A stretch of 64,000 nucleotides of DNA from Eucommia ulmoides. Taxonomy: Eukaryota > Streptophyta > Magnoliopsida > Garryales > Eucommiaceae. Location: NCBI GenBank assembly GCA_016647705.1, contig CM028338.1:12244240-12308239 (forward strand), given 5' to 3'. The notes under the pieces were generated by a model that had not been told where the DNA came from, searched no databases, and saw nothing but the letters and a program-made list of their open reading frames with translations. This document shows, piece by piece, positions 61,168 through 64,000 of the stretch. The position numbers were made by a program, and so were the translations under genes. Within the stretch, counting starts at the first letter, position 1; each line of letters starts with the position of its first letter.

Positions 61168-61440
61168 GGACAAACAACACGAGGGAGAGTTGATACCCAT
61201 GCTTCGGACTGAAATTAGACGCGAGAGAGAGAGAGAGAGAGAGAGGTGGGAGGTGGGTAGGCAATCTATGGGGTTTGAAAAAATTAATATAGAATATTAT
61301 TTATTTATTTACTATTTAATTTTCTTTGATTTCCTATATTTGAAATTTATATGGGCTCATGCTTAGCTGTATGATAGTGTGTCAATATGAGTGCTGCTGT
61401 ACACAATATGAGTACTGTAGTAAAGCCGTCGCTGTCTTTT
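60378..61440 (-). promoter_or_regulatory. Probable MIR172 upstream and promoter region
   Basis: On the - strand a TATA box (TATAAAT, 61351-61345) is followed about 100 bp downstream by a pyrimidine tract (CT repeat, 61245-61224), a common plant start-site arrangement. A TA microsatellite (about 61124-61164) follows. A start here would place the hairpin about 950 nt into the transcript, which is plausible because MIR172 primary transcripts are often long and spliced. A nearer start around 60500 is an alternative. Confidence 0.4.
60543..60595 (-). promoter_or_regulatory. Two ACGT-core bZIP-type sites upstream of MIR172
   Basis: GCCACGTCAG (complement of 60543-60553) and GTCACGTCAT (complement of 60586-60595) lie 170-220 bp upstream of the hairpin on the transcribed strand. 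Such sites bind bZIP factors of the ABF/TGA kind. Whether they lie in the promoter or in the primary transcript depends on the unknown start site. Confidence 0.4.
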
Positions 61441-61933
61441 AGGGTGCATTTGGTTAGAAAAATGGATGGATGAAGAAATGAAAGGAAATATAATCTAAAA
61501 GGGAAAAATGCTTATTTAGTATAAGAGAATATAAGAGAAACTTAGAGGGAAAGGAAAATAAGAAGTGATTTTGCCAAAACAAAATCGTCAGAAAGGACCC
61601 TTTTAGATTTGGGATTTGGTCCTTTTTAGCTTTGTCTTCGTGCAAAACTATGCGCATGTTGGTTGATTTGCCAACATTGCACCGCCTGCTTGAGAATCGG
61701 TAGAGTATTAGGAGAATATTTTTGTATAGTAACGACTAGGATAAGTGAACAGACCTTTACTAGACCCTCATTATAGTAATTATAGGAGATGCAAGATGTT
61801 GGTGTTGAAATATGGTAACCCCCGTCGTTGGTCTGGTCAGAGTCTGAGTAGATTTTCTTTATCAAGGTAGAGTTCTTTTGTTCGGCGGGCATTGGTAAGT
61901 GAGCGGTCCACAGTCAACAGTCTAAGTCCTCAG
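61441..61933. other. Unassigned intergenic DNA
   Basis: Begins with GGGTGCATTTGGTTAGAAAA, which resembles the end of a plant MITE. No inverted partner was found. No gene is visible. Confidence 0.4.
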
Positions 61934-62186
61934 TGCGGTCAATTATCATAATCCAGCATGGGGAGAATGAGAAGGGGCATGGCATGACTTAGGCTCATGG
62001 GTCATGTGTTTTGACCCTCCAAGAGGAACTCATGGGCTACCCTCCCCCCCTCTCCCCCCAAGTTATGGCCCTTAGTGTGGTTAATTGTCATAATCCGGCA
62101 CGAGGACAATGAGGAGGTGCATGGTATGACTTAGGCTCATGGATCTTGCATTTCGACCCTCCAAGAGGAACTCATGGGCTGGCCCA
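61934..62186. repeat. Tandem duplication, two units, period 142 bp
   Basis: 61934-62044 and 62076-62186 share TCATAATCC, ATGACTTAGGCTCATGG and GACCCTCCAAGAGGAACTC followed by ATGGGCT. A C-rich linker (CCCTCCCCCCCTCTCCCCCC, about 62041-62060) lies between them. Confidence 0.75.
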
Positions 62187-62246
62187 AAGGATGAGGAGGT
62201 AGGGCTCAGCCCACAGATGCGCAGGAGATCGATTGGTGGCTTAGTA

Positions 62247-64000
62247 TGTTAGAATATTTTTATCGGCTGACATTAATTGAATTAATTGTTTTACAAAAAT
62301 GGGTTAATAGATAGTCTATTATTTAAACAGCCCAAATAATCAGTGATCATATTTTAATTTGAGTTGTGGCGTCTTTTATGTAGAAGCCCAGTTAAATGGC
62401 AAGTGCAAATTTAGACTTTCGTTGAAGCCCATTGTGGGAGGACCCAACGAGAAACCCTAGTATATATAACTAGGTCCCCTCCCTAATTTAGATTAAGAGG
62501 TTTCTTCCCATTGAGAGCCGCCACCATGAAATCTAGATCATAGGGAGGAAGACCTAGTTAGTAATCCGCTGCGACAGATTCAATCTCTAGTGATGGACGA
62601 GACGTATATGTTTTCAATCACCATTCTTCATTGTTGTGTCCTATAATCATGTACGGTTTGGATTATTTATCAATTATGTTTTGTTTTGATTATGAGATAT
62701 AATCTACATGTGGTATTAGAGCCTACGTATATGATTTAGGATCGACAAATGTTTTTTAGAATTTTTTATTTTATTTTATTTTCGGTTCTTAAATGAATAG
62801 AAACTTTCGAGCTTGATTTCGCATGTTTTTTGGTTTCGATTGACTATGAAACATTGGGTTTTTTGTTCATCTTGTTTTAAGTTTTAATTATAGATTAAAC
62901 ATGCTATTTGGTTGTTTAATTAAAGAGTATTTTGTGGTTAGAGTTTCCGTCACGAACTCTAGAAAACTCCCGAAGCCGAAACTTGGGGTTGTGATTTCTT
63001 GTAATTTTTTGCTTCGATTGACTATAAAACCTTATGGTTTTTATTCCTCTTGTCTCAAGATTTAATTTTATATATCATACATGTTATTTTGTTAAGTAAT
63101 CAGTGAGTATTTGAAAGCCGAAACTTCTGCTACGAAACCTTTAAAAAAATCAAAATTTACTTTTAAGTTTGGAGAATATTGACTTGTTCTTTCTTCAATT
63201 AAACATCATATAGATGTTTTAAATGAGTATTAGGCATGAACCCATATGATATTCAGTGAAAATAATGGTGAATTTTGACTTTTATAATTTTGGCTATGGA
63301 GGAGTGAGAAAACACGAAGCCACGATTTGTTCTTAATATTTGGTGATGTTTGACTCAATTTTTCTTTAATTAATTGTTATAGTAGTGTTAGAAATGCATA
63401 AATATACATAAACCCACAAAATAATTGGAGAAAACGGCATGATTTTTTGGGTTTTGAGCAATTGAGTCAAAATCGGATCTTACGCCCGGTTCAGACAACC
63501 TCCAGCCACGGTCCCCATATCCCATGCTCGTGGGGAGGCGCGTGGGGCGCGTGCAGCCAGATTAAGGGCCCGTTTTGGGTCCTGTTTTTTCCTGTGCACT
63601 TGTTTTTCTGTCCTCTATTTTTCTGTAAAATTTATTTTATTTTTTGAATATTAAAAATAATTTTTAGCTAATTATTACTTATTATGTTATTTAATTAGCT
63701 TAAAATTATTTTTAGGCATGATTTTCTATTAAACATTTTATAGAAATTATTTTAGATAATTTGGAATATGATTGCAGTACTCACTCTCCCTAGATTAAGA
63801 TTTATTGATGTATACTCTTCTAATTATTTTTAAATCGTATAAAACTAGTTTGATAATTACTTCAAAATATAGAAAAATTATTTTCTATTTCTATTGTGAA
63901 TTATGATACACACTGGCTCTTTTGGGGTGCTAGGATTTCATGCGAGTATATATACATATTATACATACATATATGTATCCACATCTATATGGATCAATTT
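62247..64000 (+). mobile_element. Copia element O, 5' LTR and leader, running off the window (fossil or partial)
   Basis: The 462-bp LTR (62247-62708) starts TGTTAGAATATTTTTATC, has a TATATATAA box at 62461-62469 and ends CTACA. The primer site TGGTATTAGAGCC follows at 62711-62723, as in copia elements primed by initiator tRNA-Met. The leader carries a tandem duplication (about 62810-62985 and 62988-63150). A GC-rich patch (63482-63570) follows, and no gag frame is visible before the window ends. Whether the element is whole cannot be judged here. Confidence 0.65.
62810..63150 (+). repeat. Tandem duplication of about 180 bp in the leader of element O
   Basis: Two diverged copies share TTTCGATTGACTAT.AAAC, TTAATTATAGATTAAACATG compared with a similar stretch near 63060, and AAGCCGAAACTT. 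They lie just downstream of the primer site. Confidence 0.6.

Overview
This is a window of nuclear DNA from a eudicot plant. The basis is an eight-exon gene for the chloroplast chaperonin Cpn60 alpha with plant-type GT-AG introns, a plant MIR172 hairpin, plant-type Ty1/copia and Ty3/gypsy (Athila-like and Tat/Ogre-like) elements, plant L1-type LINE pieces, and a piece of plant mitochondrial nad7. The species cannot be named from the sequence alone. Most of the window is AT-rich repeat DNA. Only two host genes can be supported: CPN60A (16547-22440, + strand) and MIR172 (60246-60377, - strand).

Layout. 1-3893 is a short Athila-like LTR element (- strand) whose left LTR runs off the window edge. 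4398 to about 8850 is a long Tat/Ogre-like LTR holding a PIF/Harbinger-like MITE and a large array of a CTTCATAAAAAGAA motif. 9227-13504 holds two solo copia LTRs, each in one copy of a duplicated target of about 85 bp. 13520-15350 is a further degraded copia-type LTR. 16300-22690 is CPN60A: a heat-shock element sits just upstream of the TATA box, the gene encodes 587 residues, and intron 7 carries a MITE-like insert with a tandem array. 23095-28168 is an L1-type LINE fossil (- strand) split by a MITE, a head-to-tail TRIM array and a solo copia LTR. 28169-30958 is a mixture of LTR scraps that includes an inverted repeat in a Tat-like LTR. 31098-41073 is a broken copia element (- strand) with its 5' LTR and two further LTRs inserted in it.

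41074-57650 is a set of nested elements. A + strand copia fossil was hit by an Athila-like element (41387-52387, target duplication AGCAC). That element was in turn hit by a second Athila-like element (42037-47211, target duplication TGAAT), which carries a fragment of mitochondrial nad7 with its intron start and unedited C sites. The same copia also holds two solo LTRs (53308-54114 and 54133-57123).

57650-64000 is calmer. It contains MIR172 with its probable promoter to the right, a 142-bp tandem duplication, and the 5' LTR and leader of another copia element at the window end.

The two host genes are unrelated in function. CPN60A makes the alpha subunit of the chloroplast chaperonin that folds Rubisco large subunit and other stromal proteins. 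miR172 represses AP2-type transcription factors controlling phase change and flower development. I found no novel gene system, CRISPR array or operon. The most unusual points are the nad7 capture inside an LTR element, the paired solo LTRs in duplicated targets, the heat-shock promoter of CPN60A, the MIR172 hairpin that reads as a miR172-like arm on both strands, and short conserved or palindromic blocks shared by non-coding LTR elements.
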